64,000 bases of DNA from DASRDZ01 sp035569495 (GCA_035569495.1 DATMMX010000039.1:54826-118825); one strand, 5' to 3'; numbered from the stretch's first letter, positions 40,331-49,160 are shown. Notes: generated by a model from the sequence alone, not told the origin. A program made the numbers and translations.

Positions 40331-43083
40331 ATCCCCACGATCGGCTTGTTCAACGGCGAGCCGCCGTGCGAGCCGAGGCCCTGCATGGCGTCGCCGTAGG
40401 GGAAGATGCCGCCGTCCGCGGCGACCAGCCAGTAGCCGCCGTCGTCGCCGCTCTGGGCCATGCCCACGATCGGCTGGTTGAGCGGCGCGCCACCGTGCGA
40501 GCCCCAGCCCGCCGCGTCGCCGTAGGGGAAGATGCCGCCGTCCGAGGCGACCAGCCAGTAGCCGCCGCCGTCGGTGGTGGCGGCCATGCCCACGATGGGC
40601 TTGTTGAGCGGCGAGCCGCCGTGCGAGCCCCGGCCGACCGCGTCACCGTAGGGGAAGATGCCGCCGTCCGAGGCGACCAGCCAGTAGCCGTGCCCGGTCG
40701 GGGTCGGCTGCATGCCGACGATCGGCTGGTTGAGCGGCGAGCCGCCGTGCGAGCCGTAGCCGCCCGCGTTGCCGTAGGGGAAGATGCCGCCGTCCGAGGC
40801 GACCAGCCAGTAGCCGCCGCCGTCCGCGGTGGCGGCCATGCCCACGATCGGCTTGTTGAGCGGCGAGCCGCCGTGCGAGCCGAGGCCCTGGGTGGCGTTG
40901 CCGTAGGGGAAGATGCCGCCGTCCGCGGCCACCATCCAGTAGCCCCCGCCGCCCGGCATCGGCGCCATGCCGACCATGGGCTGGTTGAGCGGCGCGCCGC
41001 CGTGCGAGCCCCAGCCGATCGCGTTGCCGTAGGGGAAGATGCCGCCGTCCGAGGCGTCCATCCAGTACCCGCCGCTGCGGGGCGGCAGCAGGTAGGTGAA
41101 GTTGCCCGGCAGGGTGGCGCTGCCCGCCGGGTCGGAGACGGTGACGTCGACCGGGCCCGGCGAGTGCGGCGGCGTCAGCGCGCGCAGGTGCTGCTGGTCG
41201 AAGCGGAGCGTGGTCTGGGCGGGCACGCCGCCGAAGAGCACCACGCTGTTCTCGTCGAACAGGTCGCCGGTGACGTCGACCCAGGTGCCGCCGCGGGTGA
41301 AGCCGCTGCCCGGTGACGACGTGCTCACCGAGGGCGGCGTCAGGGTGAGCCTGGTGATCAGCGTGCCCCAGTTGTTGGCGTGCCCGTTGCCCACCGCCGA
41401 GTACTCGGTCGCCACCCACACCTTGGTGGGGTCGGCGGGGTCGACAACCGAGCCGGAGTAGTCGCCCCAGCGCGTCGGCTGGGTGCCCGAGCAGTTGCAG
41501 TCGTAGGGTCCCTGCCCGGCGCCGCCGTCGAGCACGCCCGCGGAACCGAGCGTCTGCGACCCGGGGTCGAAGGCGAAGGCTCCCGAGGACATGAAGCGCG
41601 CCGCCGAGCCGCGGCTGAAGCCGAAGAACGGCGTGCCGTTCTGGTCGAGCGCGTAGTTGGGATAGGCGAAGTCCTCACCGGCGCCGGAGGAGATGATGAA
41701 GGCGTCGGGAAGCGTCCAGTTGCTGGTGTTGACGGCGAAGATCGACAGGCCCGAGTCGGCGCTCTGCACCGCGGTGCTGCCGCCGGTCCACAGCATGTTG
41801 CTCTGCCACACCGCGTTGAGGAAGCGGTCGTCACCGCTGTCGACGGCCACGCTGCTGTTGGGCTGCGGGATCGGCGCCGGGGGGGCCGTGATCAGGACGT
41901 TGGCGCCGCACGACGGGCACATGCCGAGGTCGTGCTGCGTGAAGGTCGCGCTGATGCTCGCGGTCGGCACGCCGGTGACGGCGATGGCGCTGACGCTCTG
42001 CCGGGCGGGCAGCGTCGCGCCGCAGCCCGGCGGCAGCGCGCCCGGCACGTTGTTGAAGGCGACGTACGCAGTTGTGGCCGAGGTTGGCGCGATCACCGGG
42101 GCGTAGCCGAAGGCGCTGCAGTCCATGCGCCGGGTCGCGTGCGCGGTGATCGGGCTGGTCACCGCGGCGACCATCTCGGTCTTGTTGACCACGGTCAGCT
42201 CGGCGCCGATCCAGTTGCCGGTGTTCGGGTCGGAAGGGGCCCCGTAGTCGAAGTCGTTGCCGGAGACGATCACCTTGTCGCCGTTGAGCCCGAGCTGCGG
42301 CTGGTCCATGAGCACGCCGTTGGCGCTCTTCACCGAGAACACGTTCCACGTCGTCGGCGTGGCGTCGGTGGAGACGGCCAGGCCGATCCAGCTGTTGGTG
42401 CCGGCCGCCTGCGACTGCGACCCGTTGACCAGCAGCGGGTCGTAGTAGACGATCGAGGTGAACCAGCGCGAGCTGCCGCTGTCGAAGACGATGCGCGGGT
42501 CGGAGATGGAGAACGTCTGGTTGCCGATGCGGGAGTCGGCGGTGTTCCACAGGTCCTTGAGCAGCACGGTGTGCGGGCTGCTGCCGTCGTGGTTCATGGT
42601 CAGCAGGGTCAGGTTGACCTCTTCGGCGACGATCGAGGCGCTGGCCGACATGGTGGTGTCGGGCGGGCTCACCCCCGGCCCCTGGCTGTCGTGCGACACG
42701 CCCTGGTAGGTCTGGAGCTGGTCGACCCCGCTGAGCGCAGAGCTGCTCACCCTGGCGGCGTCGAGGGTGCGCACGCTGCCGCCGCTGGCCGAGGCGGTCT
42801 GCGCCACGCGCGACCGCACCCCGGGGCTCTGCGGCCGGCGCTGCGGCGCGAGGGGCGCGGCGACGGCCGCCGAGTGCACGCTCGCCGCCTGGGAGGCGGG
42901 CACCGCGGCGGGATGCGAGACGCCTTTGAGGGTGAGCACTTCGTCGTGCGCGCCGCTGAGCACCCGGCCCGGCGCCCCCGCGGCGTCCGCCGCCCGCGGC
43001 ACCAGGCTGAGGACGGTGACGGCGACGGTCGCCCCGGCGAGTGCCAGGGCGCCGGCGCGCCGAGGGGTGCGTGGACGCGACAT
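40318..43083 (-). CDS. Secreted beta-propeller/IPT protein with six GYW repeats
   Basis: A 921-residue exported protein. Signal peptide 1-35 (ending ADAAG). Residues ~110-580 look like a sialidase- or exo-glucanase-type beta-propeller, with repeated strands such as IVFDSGSSRWF, DQPQLGLNGDKVIV, SSVAVDSGDDRFLNAVW and WGDYSGSVVDPADPTKVW. Residues ~590-670 form an IPT/TIG Ig-like domain (GGTWVDVTGDLFDENSVVLF). Then come six GYW repeats to the C-terminus. A CNCSG cysteine pair suggests a disulfide. No clear catalytic set is visible, so the role is binding or unknown. AGGAG lies 10 nt before ATG 43083. Confidence 0.85.
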   Translation of the reverse strand: MSRPRTPRRAGALALAGATVAVTVLSLVPRAADAAGAPGRVLSGAHDEVLTLKGVSHPAAVPASQAASVHSAAVAAPLAPQRRPQSPGVRSRVAQTASASGGSVRTLDAARVSSSALSGVDQLQTYQGVSHDSQGPGVSPPDTTMSASASIVAEEVNLTLLTMNHDGSSPHTVLLKDLWNTADSRIGNQTFSISDPRIVFDSGSSRWFTSIVYYDPLLVNGSQSQAAGTNSWIGLAVSTDATPTTWNVFSVKSANGVLMDQPQLGLNGDKVIVSGNDFDYGAPSDPNTGNWIGAELTVVNKTEMVAAVTSPITAHATRRMDCSAFGYAPVIAPTSATTAYVAFNNVPGALPPGCGATLPARQSVSAIAVTGVPTASISATFTQHDLGMCPSCGANVLITAPPAPIPQPNSSVAVDSGDDRFLNAVWQSNMLWTGGSTAVQSADSGLSIFAVNTSNWTLPDAFIISSGAGEDFAYPNYALDQNGTPFFGFSRGSAARFMSSGAFAFDPGSQTLGSAGVLDGGAGQGPYDCNCSGTQPTRWGDYSGSVVDPADPTKVWVATEYSAVGNGHANNWGTLITRLTLTPPSVSTSSPGSGFTRGGTWVDVTGDLFDENSVVLFGGVPAQTTLRFDQQHLRALTPPHSPGPVDVTVSDPAGSATLPGNFTYLLPPRSGGYWMDASDGGIFPYGNAIGWGSHGGAPLNQPMVGMAPMPGGGGYWMVAADGGIFPYGNATQGLGSHGGSPLNKPIVGMAATADGGGYWLVASDGGIFPYGNAGGYGSHGGSPLNQPIVGMQPTPTGHGYWLVASDGGIFPYGDAVGRGSHGGSPLNKPIVGMAATTDGGGYWLVASDGGIFPYGDAAGWGSHGGAPLNQPIVGMAQSGDDGGYWLVAADGGIFPYGDAMQGLGSHGGSPLNKPIVGMAAT
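40321..41070 (-). repeat. Six tandem ~126-bp repeats encoding GYW units
   Basis: Six units, all of the GSHGGxPLN(Q/K) variant, two of them 43 codons long (TQGLGS and MQGLGS). They are very similar at DNA level, consistent with recent conversion. Confidence 0.9.
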
Positions 43084-43146
43084 GTGCGTGGTTCTCCTGC
43101 CAGTCCGGCGGCTCGTGGGATTGAGACGGCGCGGCGCCGGAACGGG

Positions 43147-43152
43147 ATGCTA
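43147..43152 (-). promoter_or_regulatory. -10 element upstream of the propeller/IPT gene
   Basis: TTGC-TAGCAT on the minus strand, 63 nt before ATG 43083, leaving a leader with an AGGAG. The rest of 43084-43190 shows nothing further. Confidence 0.3.
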
Positions 43153-43190
43153 GCAATGCCCGGGTGGCTGTGTGCCAATCGCCGAAGCGA

Positions 43191-45164
43191 TCAGGGCGTT
43201 GGGGACATTCCCACGATGGGCCGGTTGAGCCGCAGGTTGCCGGTCGAGCCCCAGCCGCCCGCGTCGCCGAAGGGGAAGATGCCGCCGTCCGACGCCACCA
43301 GCCAGTAGCCGCGGCCACTCGGGGTGGCGGCCATGCCCACGATCGGCTGGTTGAGCCGCGTGCCGCCCGTCGAGCCGAGCCCCTGGGTGGCGTCGCCGAA
43401 GGGGAAGATGCCGCCGTCCGCGGCGACCAGCCAGTAGCCGCCGCCGTCGGGGGTGGACGCCATGCCGACGATCGGCTGGTTGAGACGCATGTTGCCCGTC
43501 GAGCCGAGGCCCTGGGCGGCGTCGCCGAAGGGGAAGATGCCGCCGTCGCTGGCGACCAGCCAGTAGCCGCGGCCGCTCGGCGTCGACGCCATGCCCACGA
43601 TGGGCCGGTTGAGCCGCATGCCGCCCGCCGAGCCGAGGCCCTGGGCGGCGTCGCCGAAGGGGAAGATGCCGCCGTCCGCGGCGACCAGCCAGTAGCCGCC
43701 GCCGTCCGGGGTGGACGCCATGCCGACGATGGGTTGGTTGAGGCGCAGGTTGCCGGTGGAGCCCAGGCCCTGCGCCGCGTCGCCGAAGGGGAAGATGCCG
43801 CCGTCCGCGGCGACCAGCCAGTAGCCGCGCCCGCTCGGGGTGCGGGCCATGCCGACGATGGGCTGGTTGAGGCGCATGTTGCCCGTCGAGCCGAGGCCCT
43901 GCGCGGCGGTGCCGAAGGGGAAGATGCCCCCGTCCGCCGCGACCAGCCAGTAGCCGCTGGTGGGTGCCGGTGGCGGCGGCGCCATGGCGCCCCAGGGCGA
44001 GCCGACCCCGCTGGGCCCGTCGTACCCGACACCCGCGGTGCAGAGGTAGGCCGGGGAGCAGGTCCCGTTGCTGCCCGACACCATGTCGGTGGCCGGGCTG
44101 GAGTACAGGGTCTGGGCGCCGCCGCCGGGGAGACCGCCGCCGTCCGCCGCGATGCCCGCCACCAGGGGCGCGCCGACGCTGGTGCCGCCCAGGGCGAGCC
44201 AGCCGCCGCTGAGGTAGGTGTCGTACACGGCGACGCCGCTCTGCGGGTCGGCGACCACGGTGACGTCGTTGTCGGTGCGCCGGGCGCAGCCGCCGTCGTG
44301 CTGCCACGCCGGCTTGGGCTCGTACGCGCTGCAGCCGCTGCCCGTGCCCGCCCACACCGTCTCGCTCCAGCCCCGGGCGTTGCCCGCCCGGCGCAGCGTG
44401 GTCCCGCCCACCGCGACCACGTACGGCGAGGTCGCCGGGTAGGAGGTGCCGTAGCCGCTGTCGCCGCTGGCCACGGTGACGGTCACCCCGGCGCGGTTGA
44501 GCTGCGGGTCGCTGAGCGTCTCGGTGCCGAACTCGCCGGCGCCGAGGCTGAGGCTGACCTCGCGGGCGCCGAGCTGGATGGCCAGGTTGACCCCCTGCAT
44601 GATGGTCTGCACGCTGGCGCTGCCGGTCTGGTCCTGGGGCACCTCGACCAGCAGGATGGCGCAGTTGGGGCAGCTCGCCGACACCATGTCGAGGTCGAGC
44701 GAGATCTCCTGCGACCAGCCCGCGTCCGGCGTCGCCGCGCCGTTCATGTTGACCTTGCGGAAGCAGCTTCCCGCGGATGTGCAGGCGGACAGCCCGTAGC
44801 TCGCCCGGTAGACGGCCAGGTCGGCCTCGGCGTTGGGGTCGTCGCCGACGTCGACCACGGCGACGGTCTGGCCGCGGCCGCCCGCTGCGCCGATGGCGTA
44901 GGCGCTCTGCAGGTCTGCCGGGCCGTAGCCGCCGACCGACGCGGCGGTGACGCCGTGCAGCACCGGGCCGCCGGCGCGGGCCAGCCTGACGCGCGCGAAA
45001 CAGCGGACGTGGGCGGCGGCGACGGGCGCTGCGCACACCGCCGCGCTGGCCTGTGGCGCAGCGTCGCCGGAGTTTGTGTCAGCCTGGGCCAGAACCGGGG
45101 AGGCGGGTGCGGTCAGCGCGGCGAGGGAGAGGAGAACCAGTGCTGCGCGACGCACCGTTCCCAT
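43191..45164 (-). CDS. Secreted S53 sedolisin-family peptidase with six GYW repeats
   Basis: A 657-residue exported serine-carboxyl peptidase. Signal peptide 1-26. Peptidase domain ~53-390: GYGPADLQSAYAI, catalytic Glu153 and Asp157 (SQEISLDLD), oxyanion Asp235 (ASGDSGYG) and Ser329 (GGTSVGAPLVAG). No long N-terminal prodomain precedes it, unlike classical sedolisins; this is seen in other actinobacterial relatives. Six GYW repeats fill the C-terminus. ATG 45164 lies 2 bp after the CHAP gene stop, so a wall hydrolase and a protease with the same C-terminal module are co-transcribed. Confidence 0.92.
   Translation of the reverse strand: MGTVRRAALVLLSLAALTAPASPVLAQADTNSGDAAPQASAAVCAAPVAAAHVRCFARVRLARAGGPVLHGVTAASVGGYGPADLQSAYAIGAAGGRGQTVAVVDVGDDPNAEADLAVYRASYGLSACTSAGSCFRKVNMNGAATPDAGWSQEISLDLDMVSASCPNCAILLVEVPQDQTGSASVQTIMQGVNLAIQLGAREVSLSLGAGEFGTETLSDPQLNRAGVTVTVASGDSGYGTSYPATSPYVVAVGGTTLRRAGNARGWSETVWAGTGSGCSAYEPKPAWQHDGGCARRTDNDVTVVADPQSGVAVYDTYLSGGWLALGGTSVGAPLVAGIAADGGGLPGGGAQTLYSSPATDMVSGSNGTCSPAYLCTAGVGYDGPSGVGSPWGAMAPPPPAPTSGYWLVAADGGIFPFGTAAQGLGSTGNMRLNQPIVGMARTPSGRGYWLVAADGGIFPFGDAAQGLGSTGNLRLNQPIVGMASTPDGGGYWLVAADGGIFPFGDAAQGLGSAGGMRLNRPIVGMASTPSGRGYWLVASDGGIFPFGDAAQGLGSTGNMRLNQPIVGMASTPDGGGYWLVAADGGIFPFGDATQGLGSTGGTRLNQPIVGMAATPSGRGYWLVASDGGIFPFGDAGGWGSTGNLRLNRPIVGMSPTP
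43194..43955 (-). repeat. Six tandem ~129-bp repeats encoding GYW units
   Basis: Six units, five of 43 codons with the AQGLGSTGNMRLNQ or similar core; neighbouring units differ by only a few bases. The last unit (GGWGS) ends at the stop. Confidence 0.92.
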
Positions 45165-45166
45165 GG

Positions 45167-46540
45167 CTACTGCTGCGCCACCGTGGCCACCATGCCGATC
45201 ACCGGGCTGCCGATGTCGACCACCCCGGTGTTGGCGTAGAACCTGGCGTTGCCGTAGGCGTAGACGCTGCCTCCGCTGGTGGCCAGCCAGTAGCCGCGGC
45301 CGTCGGTGGTGGCGGTCATGCGCACCACCGGGCTGGGCACCTGGATGCCGCCGGCGCTGCCGTAGAAGGGCGCGTTGCCGAAGCTGAAGATGCCGCCGTC
45401 GCTGGCGACCAGCCAGTAGCCGCTGCCGTCGCCGGTGGCGGCCATGCCGTTGACCGGCTTGTTGAGCACCATGCTGCCGGTGCTGCCGTAGAAGCGGGCG
45501 TCGCCGAAGCTGAAGATGCCGCCGTCCGAGGCCACCATCCAGTAGCCGTTGCCGCTCGGCGTCGGCGCCATGCCGACCACCGGCTTGTTCAGCTTCATGC
45601 TGCCGGTGCTGCCGTAGAAGCGGGCGTCGCCGAAGCTGAAGATGCCGCCGTCGGCGGCGACCTCCCAGTAGCCCTTGCCGTCGTGGGTGCTGGCCATGCC
45701 GATCACCGGCTGGTTGAGCTTGAGACCGCCCATGCTGCCGTAGAACTGGGCGTCGCCGTAGGAGAAGATGCCGCCGTCGCTGCCCACCATCCAGTAGCCC
45801 TTGCCGGTGGGCGTGCCCGCCGCGCCGACCAGCGGCGAGGCCAGCGCCAGGCTGACCGGACCGCCGAAGTTGCTCGCCCCCGCCACCGGGTAGACCAGCC
45901 CCGCCTGGGTGATCAGGGTCGGCTTGAAGGGCAGCGCCAGGGTGCTGGAGCGCAGCCAGCCGATGATCGGCACGCTGTTGCGGGCCGGCATGGTGGTGCC
46001 GCTGATGGGCAGCCGCGCCGTGCCGGTGGGGCTGGAGTTGCCCCAGTTCTGCTCGACGATGTCGACGTAGTCCGGCCCGGTGTCGGCGACCACGGCGACG
46101 TGCCCGAAGGGGGCCGCGGTGACGTGGTCGAAGATCAGCAGGTCGCCGGTCTGCGGCGGCGTGGGGCCGCCGTTGGGGAGCTGGTTGAAGGGCACCTGCA
46201 GGCTCGACGCCACCGACCACATCTGGTACGCGTAGCTGACCGGCCACACCTTCTGCTCGCCGTAGCGCACCGCCGCGAAGCGCTGGGCCAGCTCGACGCA
46301 CTCGTAGGACAGGCCGTAGGCGCTGGACTGGTCCTGCGCGCCGGTGCCGTTGCTGTAGACGTTGAGGTCGCCGAGCTGGGCGACCTCGGGGCTGACCCAC
46401 TGCGAGGTGGGCACCAGCACGGTCCCCCAGGGCACCACGCTCGCGCCGGCGCTTGCCGGAACGGCGAGCGGGAGCACCAGCGCTGCGGAGACGGTTGCAA
46501 GGGCGCGCGCAAAGACGGGGAGACGGGTCTGGGGGGACAT
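45167..46540 (-). CDS. Secreted CHAP-domain hydrolase with GYW repeats
   Basis: A 457-residue exported protein. Signal peptide 1-32. CHAP domain ~55-195 with catalytic Cys81 (YECVELAQRF), His147 (GHVAVV) and a polar residue in VEQNWG (163-168): an NlpC/P60-like amidase or endopeptidase fold that cuts peptidoglycan peptides. The C-terminus has five clear GYW repeats preceded by one degenerate unit (VYPVAGASNFGG...PLVGAAGTPTGK), i.e. six in total. ATG 46540 has TAGGAT 6 nt upstream. First gene of a two-gene operon with the sedolisin. Confidence 0.9.
   Translation of the reverse strand: MSPQTRLPVFARALATVSAALVLPLAVPASAGASVVPWGTVLVPTSQWVSPEVAQLGDLNVYSNGTGAQDQSSAYGLSYECVELAQRFAAVRYGEQKVWPVSYAYQMWSVASSLQVPFNQLPNGGPTPPQTGDLLIFDHVTAAPFGHVAVVADTGPDYVDIVEQNWGNSSPTGTARLPISGTTMPARNSVPIIGWLRSSTLALPFKPTLITQAGLVYPVAGASNFGGPVSLALASPLVGAAGTPTGKGYWMVGSDGGIFSYGDAQFYGSMGGLKLNQPVIGMASTHDGKGYWEVAADGGIFSFGDARFYGSTGSMKLNKPVVGMAPTPSGNGYWMVASDGGIFSFGDARFYGSTGSMVLNKPVNGMAATGDGSGYWLVASDGGIFSFGNAPFYGSAGGIQVPSPVVRMTATTDGRGYWLATSGGSVYAYGNARFYANTGVVDIGSPVIGMVATVAQQ
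45170..45900 (-). repeat. Five plus one degenerate 126-bp repeats encoding GYW units
   Basis: Units 1-5 occupy 45799-45170, exactly 42 codons each; a degenerate unit precedes them. The last units have drifted (GYWLATSGGSVYAYG), so this array is older or less homogenised than the others. Confidence 0.85.
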
Positions 46541-46552
46541 GGGGCGATCCTA
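46541..46552 (-). promoter_or_regulatory. Leaderless promoter -10 element of CHAP-sedolisin operon
   Basis: TAGGAT on the minus strand (46552-46547), 6 nt before ATG 46540. Confidence 0.45.
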
Positions 46553-46714
46553 TTGACCGCACGGGCGAATCGGGGCGCGTGTGGGGCAACCGCGAAAAGC
46601 CCGTTACCTGGCGGCGATGCTCCAGGTGGACTGTTGTCCTGCCTTTCCATGCGCTTACACGCGTGAATACGCGCGCGTGCGCGCTGGGCGGCGAAACGCC
46701 GCGGGTGACTGCGG

Positions 46715-46728
46715 CATACTGGCCGCCC
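46715..46728 (+). promoter_or_regulatory. Leaderless promoter -10 element
   Basis: CATACT (46715-46720) lies 8 nt before GTG 46729 and supports that codon as the start. The remaining divergent region (46553-46714) holds nothing I recognise. Confidence 0.4.
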
Positions 46729-48015
46729 GTGACCGAAACTCCGCCGCCGCGCGCGCTGCGCATCGTCATCCCGCGCTACGGCGCCTCGATCGTCGGCGGC
46801 GCGGAGCGGCTGATGCGGATGCTGGCGCTGTCGCTGGTCGCGGCGGGGTGGCGAGTCGAGGTGTTCACGACCTGCGCCGTCGACGCGTCGACGTGGGCCA
46901 ACGCGGTGGCGCCGGGCGTGGCGGTCGAGGACGGCGTCGTGGTGCGGCGCTTCGCGGTGCGGGTGGCGCGGCGGCCGGAGCTGTTCCGGCAGGTGTCGCG
47001 CGGGTTCTTCCGGCTGCCCTCGGCGCTGCGGCCGGAGGCGCTGTGGGTGACGCTGCAGGGGCCGTGGTCGCCAGGGTTGATCCGGGCGCTGGGGCTGGCC
47101 GCGCCGATGCCGGCGCTGTTCGCGCCGTACCTGTACCACCCGACGCTGGTGGGGCTGCCGTCGTATGCGGGGCCGCGGCTGCTGTTGCCCGCGGCGCACG
47201 ACGAGCTGCCGCTGCGGCTGCACGCCGTGGACCGGGTGCTGCTTGCGGCCGACGGGCTGCTGTTCGCCACGGACGAGGAGCGGGACATCGTGGTGTCGCG
47301 GCACCCCGCGGCGGCCGCGGTGCCGTATGCGGTGGGGAACGTGGGGATCACTGCACCGTCGTCCCTGGATCCGGCACGGTTCCGGGCGGCGGTGGGGCTG
47401 GGGGTGGACGAGCCGTACCTGCTCTACGGCGGGCGCGTGGCGGCGGGGAAGGGCATGGAGGAGCTGCTCGACGGCGTGGCCCGGCTGCGCGACGGTGGGA
47501 CGGCGGTGCGCCTGGTGCTGACCGGCGAGGCGGGGGAGGTGACGCCGCCCTCGGCGGGGGTGCTGCCCGTGGGGCAGCTCGACGAGGGGCTGCGGTGGGA
47601 TGCGCTGGCGGGGGCCGCGGCGGTGGTGGTGCCGAGCTTTCACGAGTCGCTGTCGCTGCTGGCGCTGGAGGCGTGGGCGGTGGGGCGGCCGGTGCTGGCC
47701 AACGCGGCGTCGCCGGTGCTGGCGGGGCAGGTGCGGCGCAGCGGTGGAGGGATCGGGTACCGCGGGGCGGGGGAGCTGGCGTCGGGGGCGTCGCGGTTGC
47801 TCGGCGATGCGCCGGCGGCGGCGGCGCTGGGCGAGTCGGGGCGGCGGTTCGTGGAGGCGACGTATCGCTGGGAGGCCGTGCATGAGCGGCTGGAGCGGCT
47901 GATCGCGGGAGCCCTGCCCGCCGCCGCGTCCCGCGGGTGGGTCGACGGTGGTGAAAAAACCCGTGGGTGGGCGGGTGGGTCGTCCGACGCAGCTGGTCCT
48001 GGCGCCTCCGCATGA
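46729..48015 (+). CDS. GT4 family glycosyltransferase
   Basis: A 428-residue GT-B glycosyltransferase. Seen: IVIPRYGASIVGGAERL at the N-terminus, YLLYGGRVAAGKGMEEL at the second domain, and the donor-site HESLSLLALE (EX7E). A 35-residue Gly-rich tail (VDGGEKTRGWAGGSSD) follows the normal end. Paralogous to the GT4 at 35421 and 50121. The coding strand is strongly G-rich, in sharp contrast to the next gene. The stop overlaps the next start (ATGA). Confidence 0.9.
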   Translation: MTETPPPRALRIVIPRYGASIVGGAERLMRMLALSLVAAGWRVEVFTTCAVDASTWANAVAPGVAVEDGVVVRRFAVRVARRPELFRQVSRGFFRLPSALRPEALWVTLQGPWSPGLIRALGLAAPMPALFAPYLYHPTLVGLPSYAGPRLLLPAAHDELPLRLHAVDRVLLAADGLLFATDEERDIVVSRHPAAAAVPYAVGNVGITAPSSLDPARFRAAVGLGVDEPYLLYGGRVAAGKGMEELLDGVARLRDGGTAVRLVLTGEAGEVTPPSAGVLPVGQLDEGLRWDALAGAAAVVVPSFHESLSLLALEAWAVGRPVLANAASPVLAGQVRRSGGGIGYRGAGELASGASRLLGDAPAAAALGESGRRFVEATYRWEAVHERLERLIAGALPAAASRGWVDGGEKTRGWAGGSSDAAGPGASA

Positions 48016-49160
48016 CCGCTCCCTGGCTCCTCGACGGCCGCGCCCTCCAGGACCGCTCCTCGACCCGCGGCATCGGCACCTACCTCCGCGGCCTCCTCGA
48101 CGGCCTCACCACCCTCGGCGTCGACGACCGCGTCGCCCTGATGCTCCGCTCCGGCGCCCCACCCCCCGAGGACCTGGCCCGCTGGCACGCCACCCCCGGC
48201 CCCCGCATCCCTGTCCTCAAACGCCGCCTCCAGCCCCTCGCCGACCCCTTCCTCGTCTCCCGCGCCCTGCGCCGCTTCCACCCCGCCCTCTACCACGCCG
48301 TCGAGTACGCCCAGCCCATCGCCCCCGGCCGCGTGCCCGTCGCCGTCACCGTCCACGACCTGATCCCCTTCCTCTACCCCGCCGATTACCCCTGGATGCG
48401 CCGCGAGCGCCTGCTCGCCCTCCGCCTGCTCCGCCGCGCCGACGCCCTGATCACCCCCTCCGCCGCCACCGCCGCCGACTGCGCCCGGCTCGCCCGCGTC
48501 CCCGAAGCGCGCATCACCGTCATCCCCCACGGCGTCGACCCCGCGTACACCCCCGCCACCGCGGACGCCCTCACGGCCCTCCGCCAGCGCCTCGGCCTGA
48601 GCCCCGACCAGCCCTACCTGCTCAGCGTCGGCGTCTTCGACCCCCGCAAGCGCCTCGGCCTGCTCCTCGACACCGCCGCCCGCCTCACCGCCCAGCACCC
48701 GGCCCTCCGCCTCGTCCTCGCCGGCGACCAGGGCGCCTACGCCGAGCCGGTCCGCCAGGCCGTCGCCGCCGCCGGCCTGGAGGCTCGCACCATCCACGCC
48801 GGCTACGTCCCCGCCGAACACATGCCCGCCCTCTACACCGCCGCCTCCTGCCTGCTCTTCACCTCCGCCTACGAGGGCTTCGGCCTGCCCATCCTCGAAG
48901 CCATGGCCTGCGACTGCCCCGTCGCCGCCTGCGCCAACTCGGCGATCCCCGAGGTCGCCGGCGACGCCGCCCTGCTCGTCCCCGAGGGCCAGCAACCGCA
49001 GATGGCCGAAGCGCTGGCCCACGCCATCGCCCCCCTCCTCGACGACCGCGTCGAGCGGGCGAGACGCGGCGAGCTGGGCCGCCTCCACGCCGCCGCCTTC
49101 ACCTGGGAGCGCGCCGCCCGCGCCACGCTTGCCGTGTACGAGCGGCTTGCACCCACCTGA
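48012..49160 (+). CDS. GT4 family glycosyltransferase
   Basis: A 382-residue GT-B glycosyltransferase of the mannosyl/rhamnosyl-transferase type. Seen: the N-terminal GIGTYLRGLLDGL loop, VTVHDLIPFLYP, PSAATAADCARL, VIPHGVDP, YLLSVGVFDPRKRL and the donor-site EGFGLPILE (EX7E). It differs from the VPRYG...GGAE group and is strongly C-rich in its coding strand, so it probably has a separate origin. ATG 48012 overlaps the previous stop. Confidence 0.92.
   Translation: MTAPWLLDGRALQDRSSTRGIGTYLRGLLDGLTTLGVDDRVALMLRSGAPPPEDLARWHATPGPRIPVLKRRLQPLADPFLVSRALRRFHPALYHAVEYAQPIAPGRVPVAVTVHDLIPFLYPADYPWMRRERLLALRLLRRADALITPSAATAADCARLARVPEARITVIPHGVDPAYTPATADALTALRQRLGLSPDQPYLLSVGVFDPRKRLGLLLDTAARLTAQHPALRLVLAGDQGAYAEPVRQAVAAAGLEARTIHAGYVPAEHMPALYTAASCLLFTSAYEGFGLPILEAMACDCPVAACANSAIPEVAGDAALLVPEGQQPQMAEALAHAIAPLLDDRVERARRGELGRLHAAAFTWERAARATLAVYERLAPT

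Noticed and set aside
43194..43955. Regular ~126-bp direct repeats as a CRISPR array
   Set aside because: The period is a multiple of three, units are contiguous without unique spacers, and all are in frame within secreted proteins.
43191..45164. Sedolisin judged truncated because it lacks a long prodomain
   Set aside because: The signal peptide and conserved GYGPADLQSAY start are intact, as in other actinobacterial-type relatives without the classical prodomain.
43191..46769. A single 1192-codon minus-strand frame joining the CHAP and sedolisin region
   Set aside because: The upstream half is an out-of-frame shadow of the CHAP gene; the sedolisin has its own signal peptide at ATG 45164.
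48012..49160. A mobile element boundary at the skew switch
   Set aside because: No inverted repeats, target duplication, integrase or transposase is present; only base composition changes.
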